Notes: generated by a model from the sequence alone, not told the origin. A stretch of DNA of 37,395 bases from Clostridium_AD sp051278035 (GCF_051278035.1 NZ_JBNMNU010000016.1:1-37395), one strand, 5' to 3'; positions 15,739 to 24,849 are shown, counted from the stretch's first letter. Numbers and translations are program-made.

Positions 15739-16644
15739 CTATTTAACCATTCCTAGTTTTTTTCCTACTTCTTCAATTGCTTTGTAATTTTCATTTTTAG
15801 ATTCTACAAACATATCTGTTTGGAAGAACTTCAAAACTTCGGCTTGAGATCCGCCTTTTTCCACACTCATAGAAAGTAATGCATTTTTTATTTTTTCTTT
15901 AGTTCCTGCTCCATACACCTCATCTATATTCTCATCATTATTAATTGTCCAGTTGTAATCAAAGTATTCTGGTGTGGTATAGAAAACACCGATCTTATTT
16001 AAATCCACTTTATTTTCTTTAATAGCTTTTTCCCAAACTGATATATTTAAAGCTCCAGTTTCAAAAGCCCCTGATTGTACAAGCGCAATAGTTTTATCAT
16101 GGTTACCTGAGTAATTTGGTGCACCACTTAGATCCTTCTCTGGATCTATTCCTGCTTCTGCCATAAAATGACGTGGCATTAAGCTACCTGATGTGGAGCT
16201 TTCACTACCGAAAGTAAATGTCTTTCCTTTTAAGTCCTCAAGTTTCTTTACATCTAAATCCTTTTGAGCTATAAATACTGATTTAAATTTTGCATCCATT
16301 GGTCTTTGCACAATTGCCTCTGAACCCGGAGCTACTGCTCTTGCTTGTACTCCAGTAAGTCCTCCAAACCAAGCCATCTTAATTTCTCCTCTTTCAAATC
16401 CTGTTACTAATGCTGCATATTCTACAGAAGGAACAAACTCAACCTTTATACCTGTGGCTTCACTTAAGTATTTGGCCATTTCACCCATATTTCTATTTAG
16501 CTCTGATGCATTTTGATCTGGAATCGCTCCTATTTTAAAGGAAGGCTTTTCCTTTTCTGTTGCCTCTTTCTGTCCGCCTTTTCCACAAGCTGTAACTGAA
16601 ATCATCATTAACCCAGCTATTGCTACTACCATAATTTTTTTCAT
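15739..16644 (-). CDS. phnD: PhnD-type substrate-binding lipoprotein
   Basis: A substrate-binding lipoprotein of the phosphonate/phosphite/phosphate type. The frame opens at 16692. The ATG at 16644 starts MKKIMVV, has GAGGAG 8 nt upstream, and gives a proper signal peptide with lipobox SVTAC, so I take it. PhnD features include SEGAIPDQN-like GAIPDQNASEL, FVPSVEYAALV, GGLTGVQARAV and GSESSTSGSLMPRHF; the last loop contacts the phosphonate group in known structures. First gene of phnD-phnC-phnE. The exact ligand cannot be told. Confidence 0.93.
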   Translation of the reverse strand: MKKIMVVAIAGLMMISVTACGKGGQKEATEKEKPSFKIGAIPDQNASELNRNMGEMAKYLSEATGIKVEFVPSVEYAALVTGFERGEIKMAWFGGLTGVQARAVAPGSEAIVQRPMDAKFKSVFIAQKDLDVKKLEDLKGKTFTFGSESSTSGSLMPRHFMAEAGIDPEKDLSGAPNYSGNHDKTIALVQSGAFETGALNISVWEKAIKENKVDLNKIGVFYTTPEYFDYNWTINNDENIDEVYGAGTKEKIKNALLSMSVEKGGSQAEVLKFFQTDMFVESKNENYKAIEEVGKKLGMVK

Positions 16645-16733
16645 ATGTTTTCTCCTCACACTTAAATAATTTAATGTATTTTTTATATACACCTAGTACA
16701 TTTTAATATAAGTACATGGATTAGTATAATTGT

Positions 16734-16769
16734 AAAATCAAATAGATTCGATGCTATCTATTTGATTTT
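16734..16769 (+). terminator. Perfect 14-bp hairpin upstream of phnD
   Basis: A 14-nt perfect stem (16734-16747 with 16756-16769) with an 8-nt loop, followed by T on the plus strand. As no plus-strand gene precedes it, it may insulate phnD from the operon upstream or be an operator. Confidence 0.5.
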
Positions 16770-16817
16770 TTGATACTTGCAGAACGGTGCGCTCACGTGT
16801 CAAGTGGCATTGCTCAT

Positions 16818-16862
16818 AAAAAAAATGGACTTCAAGGGAGTTTGAATCTCCCTCTGAAGTCC
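16818..16862 (-). terminator. Terminator after the amber-split membrane gene
   Basis: A 14-bp stem with a one-base bulge (16827-16840 with 16848-16862), followed on the minus strand by a run of eight T. Confidence 0.85.
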
Positions 16863-16885
16863 TTAGTATTATGAATCTAGCCGTT

Positions 16886-17788
16886 TTATTTAAGATTACT
16901 GTTTTTAAAACCAATAGTGGAAACTACACTATTATCTTTAATATCAAGATACTTTATCTCCACCTCATCATTTTCCTTAGTTAACACAATATCAATTCCT
17001 GCCGCTTTAGTAACCATGAATAAATTACTTTTTCCTACTAGCTTAACATAGAAAATAGTATTTCCACTCTCGGTTACAGCGTTTATTCTTAATACCTTAC
17101 CACTTATAATCTTTTCTTCAGCTTTTACACTGTTAGCATTCTTATCTGAAGCATCGCTTTTTTTCCCATAGGATATAGCATTTTTAAAGCTTTCTATTGC
17201 TGCCGCTTTAGACTCTTCAAGCACAACATAACTATTTTTAGCAGCTACAATTCCTATTTTAACTAAAGCTCCATCGTTTTTGTTAACTACAGGAACAACC
17301 CAAGCCTCAGAACCGAATATATTATAAAACAGAGGTTGAACTGGTGCCCAGTTAGCTTTATCTGCACCAAGAGCTTTATCCACAGCATTCATAGCCCCTT
17401 TCCCATTTATATAACCAGGAGTTTTATAATAAACCATTTCACCACTTCTCATATCCATCATAGAGTAACCTGTCATTGTAATAGAATCATCTGAAGTATT
17501 CGTATGATCTGTGAACCACTTCATCTTACCGTCCGTGTCAATTACTCCTGTAACTTCTCTGGAATTAACATTAAGCCCTTGAACCTGCGTTTCTCCTTCC
17601 CAAGTTGTAGATACATGAACTCCCTTTTTGGCTATGATCTTGTTTAAAAGTCCATTTTGAAGCGTACCAAAATATTTATTATATAATTCAGCTACATCTG
17701 ATGGGTGAACTTCATCAACCCACTCTGGAACCTTATCCACTTTATAATCCATAACCGCAGCATCTTTAAAGGAATAAAGTAATACCCC
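16886..17788 (-). pseudogene. C-terminal part of an amber-split membrane protein
   Basis: This frame continues the upstream frame without shift after a single TAG (17789-17791). The first ATG (17752, MDYKVDK) lacks a Shine-Dalgarno site. The open frame extends 12 codons upstream of it to the TAG (GVLLYSFKDAAV), which fits one ancestral gene of about 578 codons. The part holds an extracytoplasmic domain (TWEGETQVQG, DGKMKWFTDHTN, MTGYSMMDMRSGEMVYY) and a C-terminal OB-like segment (about the last 75 residues). Family not recognised. It may be made only by read-through or re-initiation, or not at all. Confidence 0.7.
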
Positions 17789-18622
17789 CTAAATCACTGG
17801 GAACTTTCTTCCGAATTTATAATGTCCATAGCTTCCTACATAATAAGGATTATTTTCTTCATCAAGTTCTACGTTAGCTTGAAAAAGAATTGATGATGGC
17901 TTTTGCTTCCTTAAGTACCTTTCTAAATCTTTTCCTAGCAAAAGTGATTCTGCTATTTTTGATGGTACACTAATTACTTTTGCCTCCTCAGGTTTTTCTG
18001 CCGAAACATATATTGCACCGGGAATTTCGCTATTTGTAAGTGCTCTAAATAAACCATCCACCTCTATAGGTGCAACATATGAGGCGCCATCCCCTGTCAT
18101 AGTAATTCCTAGCTGTCCTATACTATAAATGCTTGGATTTGGAAGAGTTCCAATCATCTTTTGCATTTCATAATAAGCAGTTTCAGGTGATATAACTATT
18201 ATATGACTTGCATCAGCTTTTAAAACTCCATCACTACTTTCCTTTACGGGTACTGAAGTTGCAAGTTTTTCCGCTCCCGCCGTAATAAATGGATATAAGC
18301 TATACCCAATACTCAAAAGGAACAGTATGCTCATTAGAACCGCAAATTTCCCTTTATTCTTATCCTTTGACCCTAATGCTAAACACATCTGAAAAATAGC
18401 TGGTACCCATAGAGCTGCAATAATAAAGTAAATACTTCTATCCACGCATAATACGTAAAATAAAAACCAACTAAAAATAAGACCTATTATTCCTCTCGCG
18501 ATTTGTTCATATATAAGCTCTTTTTTAATGCTTGGCTTTAAAAAGAGCAGTGTCATTATAATGTAATACATAAGAATTCGCCCAATATATCTTTTTATTC
18601 TTTTATTATATATCAAACGCAT
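17789..18622 (-). CDS. Multi-helix membrane protein, N-terminal part, ends at TAG
   Basis: A 277-residue product with a basic N-terminus, four or so membrane helices (within residues 13-115) and an outside region. It ends YGHYKFGRKFPVI at an in-frame TAG. Translation after the stop continues smoothly into the next segment, so this is most likely the first half of a longer protein. Its ATG directly follows the TAA of the histidine kinase gene, showing tight coupling. Function unknown; the link with a sensor kinase suggests an accessory or target protein. Confidence 0.7.
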   Translation of the reverse strand: MRLIYNKRIKRYIGRILMYYIIMTLLFLKPSIKKELIYEQIARGIIGLIFSWFLFYVLCVDRSIYFIIAALWVPAIFQMCLALGSKDKNKGKFAVLMSILFLLSIGYSLYPFITAGAEKLATSVPVKESSDGVLKADASHIIVISPETAYYEMQKMIGTLPNPSIYSIGQLGITMTGDGASYVAPIEVDGLFRALTNSEIPGAIYVSAEKPEEAKVISVPSKIAESLLLGKDLERYLRKQKPSSILFQANVELDEENNPYYVGSYGHYKFGRKFPVI

Positions 18623-19855
18623 TTAAAAATATATATCTGAAAACTCAATATGAATCTTTTCAGTATTACTATCAGCATTAAAATTGTTATTAACATATTT
18701 TTCTTCACTCTCTGGTAACTGTTTTATAGGAATTTCAAAACTAAATTCACTTCCTACATTAACCTCGCTTTCTAAAAACATTTTCCCTCCATGCATTTCT
18801 ACCAAAGCTTTAACTAAAGATAATCCTATACCACTACCTTCTTTATTTCTCGTAAGAGACTTGTCAACTTGAATAAATCTGTCGAAAATACATTTTTGTT
18901 TTTCTTTTGATATTCCAATACCTGTGTCCCTAACAGATATAACAATATTATCATTTCTTTCAAATATATTCACTAAAAGATCCCCACCTAGATCTGTGAA
19001 TTTTATTGCATTTGAAATAAGATTTAACATTATTCTTTCTATTTTGTCTTTATCACAAGCTATTATTTTTTCTTCAATTTCTGTATCGAATATAAGTGAT
19101 ATACCTTTATTCTCAACATACTCAGCTACAGACAAAGTTATTTCCTCTATAACACTAACAATATTACAATTACTTAAATGAATTTGAAAATACCCTGCAT
19201 CTATTTTTGTTGCATCTATTAAGTTATCGATAAGCCTTACTAATCTATAACAGTTCTGTTTCATAGTTTCTAAATGCCTTTTGCCTTTTTCATCATTTAT
19301 ATTAAATAGTTCCTTAAATTTCAGATCCATAAGTTGCACCGTTCCTAAAATAACATTGATGGGCGTTCTTAATTCATGAGATATATTCGCAAAAAAATCA
19401 GTTCTAAATTTATCATATTCTATAGCTTGATTTAACAATATTTCCTTTTCCTTGTTTTCTTCTATACATTGTTCAGCTTTAATGCGCACAGTACTATCTC
19501 TTACTGATAAGATTAATCCGATAACTTTGTTATTGTAATCCAATAGAGTGTTAAAGCTAGCATCTACCCAAATAATATATCCATTTTCATGTATGCATCT
19601 AAGTTGAATCTCTAAATTTATTTTGGTCCTAATTAATTTTCTAATTCTTCTTAATGCATTCTTTCTATCATCTATATAAATTAAATCAAAAATGTTCTTT
19701 CCAATTACATTATCTATTCCATATCCAATTACATCATTTTTAGTAGGAGCAACATATTTAATTGTTCCATCTACATCTGTCTTTGCAATCATTTCAGAGA
19801 TATTTTCAGTTATCTCTGTTAATAGTGATTCATGCTCTCTTAGTTTTCTCTCCAT
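18623..19855 (-). CDS. PAS-domain sensor histidine kinase
   Basis: A 410-residue cytoplasmic kinase with a PAS domain (about 12-130), a HisKA domain with FFANISHELRTP (phospho-acceptor His near residue 160) and a HATPase domain with NLISNAIKF (N box), DTGIGIS (G1), FDRF (F box) and GSGIGLSLVK (G2). It has no membrane segment. Its ATG lies within an A7 run overlapping the end of the preceding gene by 16 nt and has no Shine-Dalgarno site. No response regulator is adjacent. It may be translated as a fusion with the GAF-PAS protein. Confidence 0.92.
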   Translation of the reverse strand: MERKLREHESLLTEITENISEMIAKTDVDGTIKYVAPTKNDVIGYGIDNVIGKNIFDLIYIDDRKNALRRIRKLIRTKINLEIQLRCIHENGYIIWVDASFNTLLDYNNKVIGLILSVRDSTVRIKAEQCIEENKEKEILLNQAIEYDKFRTDFFANISHELRTPINVILGTVQLMDLKFKELFNINDEKGKRHLETMKQNCYRLVRLIDNLIDATKIDAGYFQIHLSNCNIVSVIEEITLSVAEYVENKGISLIFDTEIEEKIIACDKDKIERIMLNLISNAIKFTDLGGDLLVNIFERNDNIVISVRDTGIGISKEKQKCIFDRFIQVDKSLTRNKEGSGIGLSLVKALVEMHGGKMFLESEVNVGSEFSFEIPIKQLPESEEKYVNNNFNADSNTEKIHIEFSDIYF

Positions 19856-20646
19856 TTTTTTCTTTGGTTAATATTACGAGCTACTACTAAAATTACTGGC
19901 TTACCCATATACTTAAATGTTGATGTTCCTACTTCAACTTCAATAATAGACCCGTCATTCGCAAAAACTTTTTCTTCTATAAACGGTGTAACCATTCCCC
20001 CTTCATATATTTTTTTCATTCTACTCTTAACAGTGTTATTACAACTGGGATGAACAAAATCCATAATATCTCTTCCAATCATGCCCTTAGGATTTTTCAT
20101 ATCGAACAGTTTCCCAGTTTCAGGATTAGCTAAGACTATTTTGCCATTACTATGCACACATATAGCATCAGGAGATAACTCAAATAATCTTTTATATCCT
20201 TCCTCACTTTCTCTCAATTCATTTTTGATTTTCTGAACCTTGACCTCTTCCGCATCTATTTTTTTCATAACTGAGGCGACCTGAATACAAATTAGCTTAA
20301 GCATTTTTAGTTTTATATTGCTGTAGCTAGCATTTTTCTCTATGAATACAATTCCTATTAATTTTTTGTCGTAAATTAATGGATGAAAAACTTCAAAGTT
20401 TTCGCTATCATTATTAATTATTTTCTCTTCACCACATTGATCTTTCCATTCTACTACCACTTCAAAGTTTTTATTCATAACTTCTATAATTAATATCTTT
20501 TTCACTTTAAAACAACGCTTTATTATATTAATTAGCTCATTATACAAACTATTCCTATTATTTTGAAATAACAAAATACTTGATAACTCTATAATTTTGT
20601 CAATATCTATTTCTTGTATCCCATTATTATAAATGCAATCACTCAT
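19840..20646 (-). CDS. GAF-PAS sensor protein, probable N-terminus of the kinase
   Basis: A 268-residue protein with a GAF-like domain (about 15-125), a short coiled coil and a PAS domain (about 145-262). It ends ARNINQRKKWREN. The ending NINQRKK is a normal PAS-to-linker sequence; a -1 shift at the A7 run continues it as KKMERKLREHESLL, the start of the next gene. So the two genes look like one 678-residue GAF-PAS-PAS-kinase split by a shift or joined by frameshifting. A GGGGAG site precedes the ATG. Confidence 0.8.
   Translation of the reverse strand: MSDCIYNNGIQEIDIDKIIELSSILLFQNNRNSLYNELINIIKRCFKVKKILIIEVMNKNFEVVVEWKDQCGEEKIINNDSENFEVFHPLIYDKKLIGIVFIEKNASYSNIKLKMLKLICIQVASVMKKIDAEEVKVQKIKNELRESEEGYKRLFELSPDAICVHSNGKIVLANPETGKLFDMKNPKGMIGRDIMDFVHPSCNNTVKSRMKKIYEGGMVTPFIEEKVFANDGSIIEVEVGTSTFKYMGKPVILVVARNINQRKKWREN
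19855..19861 (-). other. A AAA AAA slippery heptamer
   Basis: In the GAF-PAS frame the codons are AGA AAA AAA TGG, which fits the X XXY YYZ pattern for -1 frameshifting. The shifted frame reads ATG GAG AGA into the kinase. An 8-bp stem (19795-19802 with 19811-19818) lies 36 nt downstream, further than usual for a stimulator. Confidence 0.5.
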
Positions 20647-20791
20647 CTTAATCTCCCCTTTCTATATGAAATTGTTCTCACAACACTCCAAAATATTATA
20701 TTCTACAAAATATACCATATACCTCTTTTTTTGTATTATTTTATACATTTGAAGACCTAATCCATTTATTATAAAATTAGTCAAGCAAATA

Positions 20792-20828
20792 GGGAAGGCA
20801 CTCAAGTATTACTTTCGAGTGCCTTCCC
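20792..20828 (-). terminator. Hairpin after the FAD oxidoreductase gene
   Basis: A 12-bp perfect GC-rich stem (20792-20803 with 20817-20828). The T run after it is poor, so termination may be partial. It separates the oxidoreductase from the sensor operon. Confidence 0.65.
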
Positions 20829-20847
20829 ATTTAATTATGTTACTTTA

Positions 20848-22065
20848 TCATTTATCGAATCTATCAACTTTAAAAAGTCTGAAATCTTCATTGTCCTTAC
20901 CTAAATATAAATCACTTAGCATCATACCACCTAGTATTGAAAATAATATACCATTAGCTCCATACCCTAAGCAGTACCATAACTTATCATTATTTGGGTC
21001 AGGTCCTAAGAACCCCATGTTATCTTTGGTTGATGCAAAAGCGCCACAATACTTATATTCTATTTCTATGTCTTTCATATCCTTAAACATGTCTTTTAAT
21101 CTCTGCTCTAATATATTATACTTTTTATTTGCAGCTTTTTCATTAAATATATCTGGCACAAAATTTATATCTTCTCCACCTATTATTATTCTATTATCTT
21201 CAGTAGTTCTCAAATAATTATATGGATCATTGTTATCTCTAATAAGCACTCTATTTTTCCATCCTGAAAAGCTTTTAATAGGTTTTGTGGCTATATTAAA
21301 GGTAGTAGTTTTGGTTCCAAACTTTCTCTTAGTAAATAATTCTGTATTATACCCTGTGGCAACTATCACTATTTTGCCCTTAACTTTATGACCGTAGGAA
21401 GTTTCTACTAGTACTCCACTATTTTCATAATTGACTTTTACTACTTCTGTATTTTCATAAACTCGGAGTCCCATATCACAAGAAACTTTCAATAATTGGT
21501 GAGTATATTTATATGGATCAAATTGTGCTCCACCATTATTAGAATAAACGCCTGCTTTTACATCAAAACTAAAGGGATTGTTTTCCTCATTTATAAAGTC
21601 TACATTGAAACCATTCTCACATCGAAGTCTATATTCTTCATATATTTCTTTAAACTCTAATTTTTTTGAAGTATATAGTAATGTGTCTTTTACTCTGTAG
21701 TCACAGTGATTCCCGTGCTCATTTATAAACCTATCTATTTCACTTAGCGCTTTAATACCCAAGTTATAGGATTTTATTACATTTTCCATTGTTGTAGCTT
21801 CCATTAAATTATTTAATTTCTCATCAAGTTCATACTGAAGTAAAGAAGTTGTAAGACCTGTGCTTAAATGACCTATTCGCCCCTTCTCTAAAATCACACT
21901 GTTGATATTGCTTTTAGAAAAGTAATATCCCAAAATACCTCCTGTAACTCCTCCTCCTACTATAATTACATCTGTATCTATTTCTTCTGTTAAATATTCA
22001 TATTGTTTCGGTACACTATTTGTATTAATAAACAATGGTTTACCTTGAACATATTGTAAATTCAT
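20848..22065 (-). CDS. FAD-dependent oxidoreductase, DAO family
   Basis: A 405-residue flavoprotein of the D-amino-acid-oxidase/glycine-oxidase type. The FAD-binding Rossmann motif DVIIVGGGVTGGILGYYFS lies at about residues 32-50 with the acidic VILEKG strand end after it. The second FAD segment IVIVATGYNTE is near residue 233. Near the C-terminus are RTTEDNRIIIGGEDINF and YCLGYGANGILFS. The C-terminal Rieske domain of some relatives is missing. It would oxidise an amine or amino acid; the substrate is unknown. Single gene, divergent from alaX. Confidence 0.85.
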   Translation of the reverse strand: MNLQYVQGKPLFINTNSVPKQYEYLTEEIDTDVIIVGGGVTGGILGYYFSKSNINSVILEKGRIGHLSTGLTTSLLQYELDEKLNNLMEATTMENVIKSYNLGIKALSEIDRFINEHGNHCDYRVKDTLLYTSKKLEFKEIYEEYRLRCENGFNVDFINEENNPFSFDVKAGVYSNNGGAQFDPYKYTHQLLKVSCDMGLRVYENTEVVKVNYENSGVLVETSYGHKVKGKIVIVATGYNTELFTKRKFGTKTTTFNIATKPIKSFSGWKNRVLIRDNNDPYNYLRTTEDNRIIIGGEDINFVPDIFNEKAANKKYNILEQRLKDMFKDMKDIEIEYKYCGAFASTKDNMGFLGPDPNNDKLWYCLGYGANGILFSILGGMMLSDLYLGKDNEDFRLFKVDRFDK

Positions 22066-22201
22066 AAAACTCCACCTGCCTGATTTTTATTAATTCTTGA
22101 TGTTATAGTGTTCTACAATTGTGAACCCAGTATACCTATAATAATTTTTAATGGTACAATATAACTTGTAGTAAAGATTTTTTTTAATTAGCAATTAATT
22201 T

Positions 22202-22220
22202 TGAATACATAATGTATTCA
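22202..22220. promoter_or_regulatory. Perfect palindrome upstream of alaX
   Basis: TGAATACATAATGTATTCA is a perfect 9-bp inverted repeat around one base. It lies 18 nt before the alaX Shine-Dalgarno site in the divergent spacer, so it could be an operator or a 5' leader hairpin. Confidence 0.5.
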
Positions 22221-22254
22221 TTTCCACATAATTAACAAAAGGAGATGTTTAACT

Positions 22255-23475
22255 TTGGAAAAACTATGTTACGAAAACCCATATCAAAAGGAATTTACTG
22301 CCGAAGTCATAGATGTAATTCAAAAGGAAATGGAGTATCATGTTACGCTTGATAAAACCTATTTTTATCCAGAAGGTGGTGGACAGCCTAGTGATACTGG
22401 CTATATAAATGGCGCAAAAGTAACCTATGTATATGAAGAAAACGAAAAAATATATCATGTTGTAGGAGTAAATCCTTTAAAAATTCATAAAGTTAAATGT
22501 AGTATAGACTTTGAGAAAAGGTATGACTTTATGAAGCAACACCTTGGTCAGCATATACTTTCTGCTTGTATTTCTAATTTATTCAATGCAGTTACCATTG
22601 GTTTCCACCTTGGCAATGATTCTGCAACAATTGATATTGATAAAGTTATTTCAAGTAGCCAACTTAAAGAATGCGAAGAAATGGCCAATAATATAATTTT
22701 AGACAATATTAACATAGAAGTACTTTATCCAACCAGTTCTGAGCTTAAAAAATTATCAGTAAAAAAAATCCCAGTTAAAGCTTTCGAGAAAATTAGAATA
22801 GTTAAAATATCTGATATAGATGTGAACCCCTGCTGTGGTCTACATCCGAGTTCTACTATTGAAGTGCAATTAATTAAGGTTACTAAATTTGAAAAATATA
22901 AGAATGGCTTAAGAATTGAGTTTATGTGTGGAGGAAGAGCTATTTCTGATTATGCATCAAAACATGAGGCTATAGAGAAAATGTCTAAACTTTTACGTTG
23001 TAATAATGCTACTGTTTTATCTGAAGTGCAAAGACTTTCAGGTGAACTTAATAAGGCACTTACTGAAAAAAGAGCATTAAAGGCTGAGGTTGCGGAGTAT
23101 GAAGTTCAAAATATGTTAGCATCTGCCCCTAAAATAGGAGATATTAAGGTACTTAAGGGAATATATGATAATGTTGATTTAAAATACACTAATATGTTGG
23201 CAACAAAATTGGTTGCCACACCAAATGTTATAGTTTTATTTGGTGTAAAATCCGAGGACAAAGCAAACATATTATTCATGTGCTCAAAAGATTTAAATAT
23301 TATAAGTATGAATGTCCTTCTTAAGGATGCAATAACCCTTATAGATGGTAAAGGTGGTGGAAGTGCCTTCTCCGCACAAGGCGGTGGAAAGAATAATAAC
23401 AATTTAGACTCTGCGCTAAATTATGCTCATAACAAAATTAAAGAACACATAATTTCTAGTTCAAAAATTAAATAG
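22255..23475 (+). CDS. AlaX-type alanyl-tRNA editing protein with DHHA1 domain
   Basis: A 406-residue protein that hydrolyses Ser/Gly mischarged on tRNA-Ala. It has an N-terminal AlaRS-like second domain (FYPEGGGQPSDTG), the zinc-binding editing motifs HLGQHILSA (HxxxH) and CCGLHPSS (CxxxH), a coiled coil, and a C-terminal DHHA1 domain with GKGGGSAFSAQGGG. This is the longer AlaX form. Start is TTG at 22255, with AAAGGAGA ending 9 nt upstream. It has its own transcription unit, ending at the terminator at 23491. Confidence 0.93.
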   Translation: MEKLCYENPYQKEFTAEVIDVIQKEMEYHVTLDKTYFYPEGGGQPSDTGYINGAKVTYVYEENEKIYHVVGVNPLKIHKVKCSIDFEKRYDFMKQHLGQHILSACISNLFNAVTIGFHLGNDSATIDIDKVISSSQLKECEEMANNIILDNINIEVLYPTSSELKKLSVKKIPVKAFEKIRIVKISDIDVNPCCGLHPSSTIEVQLIKVTKFEKYKNGLRIEFMCGGRAISDYASKHEAIEKMSKLLRCNNATVLSEVQRLSGELNKALTEKRALKAEVAEYEVQNMLASAPKIGDIKVLKGIYDNVDLKYTNMLATKLVATPNVIVLFGVKSEDKANILFMCSKDLNIISMNVLLKDAITLIDGKGGGSAFSAQGGGKNNNNLDSALNYAHNKIKEHIISSSKIK

Positions 23476-23490
23476 TACAATCAATTTTAA

Positions 23491-23525
23491 GGGGCTATCT
23501 CAAAAATCCATTTGAGGCAGCCCCT
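23491..23525. terminator. Bidirectional terminator between alaX and pfp
   Basis: The stem pairs GGGGCT...CTCAAA with TTTGAG...AGCCCC with a small internal mismatch. It lies between convergent genes and can end both. Confidence 0.75.
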
Positions 23526-23529
23526 TCAC

Positions 23530-24747
23530 CTATTTATTTAGAATTTTTGGTACTTTAGATGCTCTAAGTCTGTGTGCATAATGCATATCGGACCCTAATA
23601 GCGGCCTAGCATAACTCAAAAATGCATCAGTTACATTATTGCATGCACCGTTAATAAAATTATCAGGCATTACCATTGTCTTACCTGCTACTAGGTCTAA
23701 TTGCGTAAGTCTATAATCTACCGAATAATGACCTGTTCTATGAATAGTAATTGAACCATCAACATTATCCCAAAGTGCAAACTGCGCAGCTTTTTCTCCT
23801 ACTTCTCTGGCTTCATTTTTATCTACATCTGAGACACACCCCATAAAACATCTTTGAGAATATCCGAATGTATCCGTTCTAACTCTTTTAATATTTAGAT
23901 TATGTCTAATATAGTTACCTAAAAGGTCACCTAATGCTCCTGATCCAGATAATTGTATATTCCCGTGTTCGTCTTTTTCTACTCTTTCCATAAGACTTGA
24001 AATAATTGGTTGACCTTTTTCATCAATAATACCTTCAGAAACAGCTATTACACATCTTCCATATTTATCATAAATATTTTTTACATCAAGCAAAAATTGT
24101 TCTATTTTAAAAACTCTTTCAGGCAAATATATTAAATGTGGACCATCATCTTCGTACTTTTTAGCAAGGGCTGCTGCTCCTGCTAAAAACCCTGCATTAC
24201 GTCCCATTACTACCCCTATATACACCCCTGGCAATGCTCTGTTATCAAGATTGATTCCAATAAATGCATTTGTTATATATTTAGCTGCAGATCCATATCC
24301 AGGAGTATGGTCATTAATCATAAGATCATTGTCTATAGTTTTAGGTATATGAATTGCTCTAAGCTCGTATTTTGCAATTTTAGCTTGAAGGTTTACTATT
24401 CTAACTGCATCTGATGAGTCATTTCCTCCAATATAAAAGAAATATCTTATTTCGTGAGCTTTAAGCACCTTAAATATTTCCTTACAATATTCTTCATCCG
24501 GCTTGTCCCGTGTTGATAAAAGTGCTGATGATGGGGTCATAGCCACCTGCTCTAGATTATGAGTTGTCTCACGGCTCAAATCATGGAAATTTTCATTAAC
24601 TATCCCATTTACTCCATTAATAGCACCATAGACTTTTGTTACCTGTGCAAATTTCCTTGCTTCTAGCACGGCACCAACTAGAGATTGATTAATTACCGCA
24701 GTTGGTCCTCCACCTTGTGCAATTAAAACTTTTCCTTCAATTATCAT
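23530..24747 (-). CDS. pfp: 6-phosphofructokinase, probably PPi-dependent
   Basis: A 405-residue phosphofructokinase that makes fructose-1,6-bisphosphate. Two positions point to pyrophosphate as donor. GGND (107-110) has Asp110 where ATP enzymes have Gly, and PKTIDND (135-141) has Lys136 where ATP enzymes have Gly. GVVMGRNAGFLAG is the substrate-binding MGR loop. Asn109 replaces the usual Asp, as in a subset of PPi-type enzymes I recall with GGNDS. A GGGGTG site precedes the ATG. It is followed by a bidirectional terminator and is a separate unit from the xylose operon. Confidence 0.9.
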   Translation of the reverse strand: MIIEGKVLIAQGGGPTAVINQSLVGAVLEARKFAQVTKVYGAINGVNGIVNENFHDLSRETTHNLEQVAMTPSSALLSTRDKPDEEYCKEIFKVLKAHEIRYFFYIGGNDSSDAVRIVNLQAKIAKYELRAIHIPKTIDNDLMINDHTPGYGSAAKYITNAFIGINLDNRALPGVYIGVVMGRNAGFLAGAAALAKKYEDDGPHLIYLPERVFKIEQFLLDVKNIYDKYGRCVIAVSEGIIDEKGQPIISSLMERVEKDEHGNIQLSGSGALGDLLGNYIRHNLNIKRVRTDTFGYSQRCFMGCVSDVDKNEAREVGEKAAQFALWDNVDGSITIHRTGHYSVDYRLTQLDLVAGKTMVMPDNFINGACNNVTDAFLSYARPLLGSDMHYAHRLRASKVPKILNK

Positions 24748-24812
24748 ATTTTACACCCCTAGCATTTTCATAATTTATTTATACAATGTTAATATCAAAT
24801 ATAAAAACTTTA

Positions 24813-24849
24813 TAAAAAAAACCCAATGTGATTATTAATCATACTGAGT
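24813..24849 (-). terminator. Terminator of the xylose operon after galM
   Basis: A 13-bp stem with one mismatch and G-T pairs (24821-24833 with 24836-24849), followed on the minus strand by a run of T. The rest of the 24748-24987 spacer shows no gene. Confidence 0.75.

Noticed and set aside
16700..16885. TTCATA-type promoter for phnD
   Set aside because: No half-site with the 20-nt spacing to a -10 was found upstream of phnD; a TTCATA there lies near the end of the preceding gene.
17789..17791. TAG as a pyrrolysine codon
   Set aside because: The gene is not a methylamine methyltransferase and no pyl genes are in the window. A CAG-to-TAG mutation is simpler.
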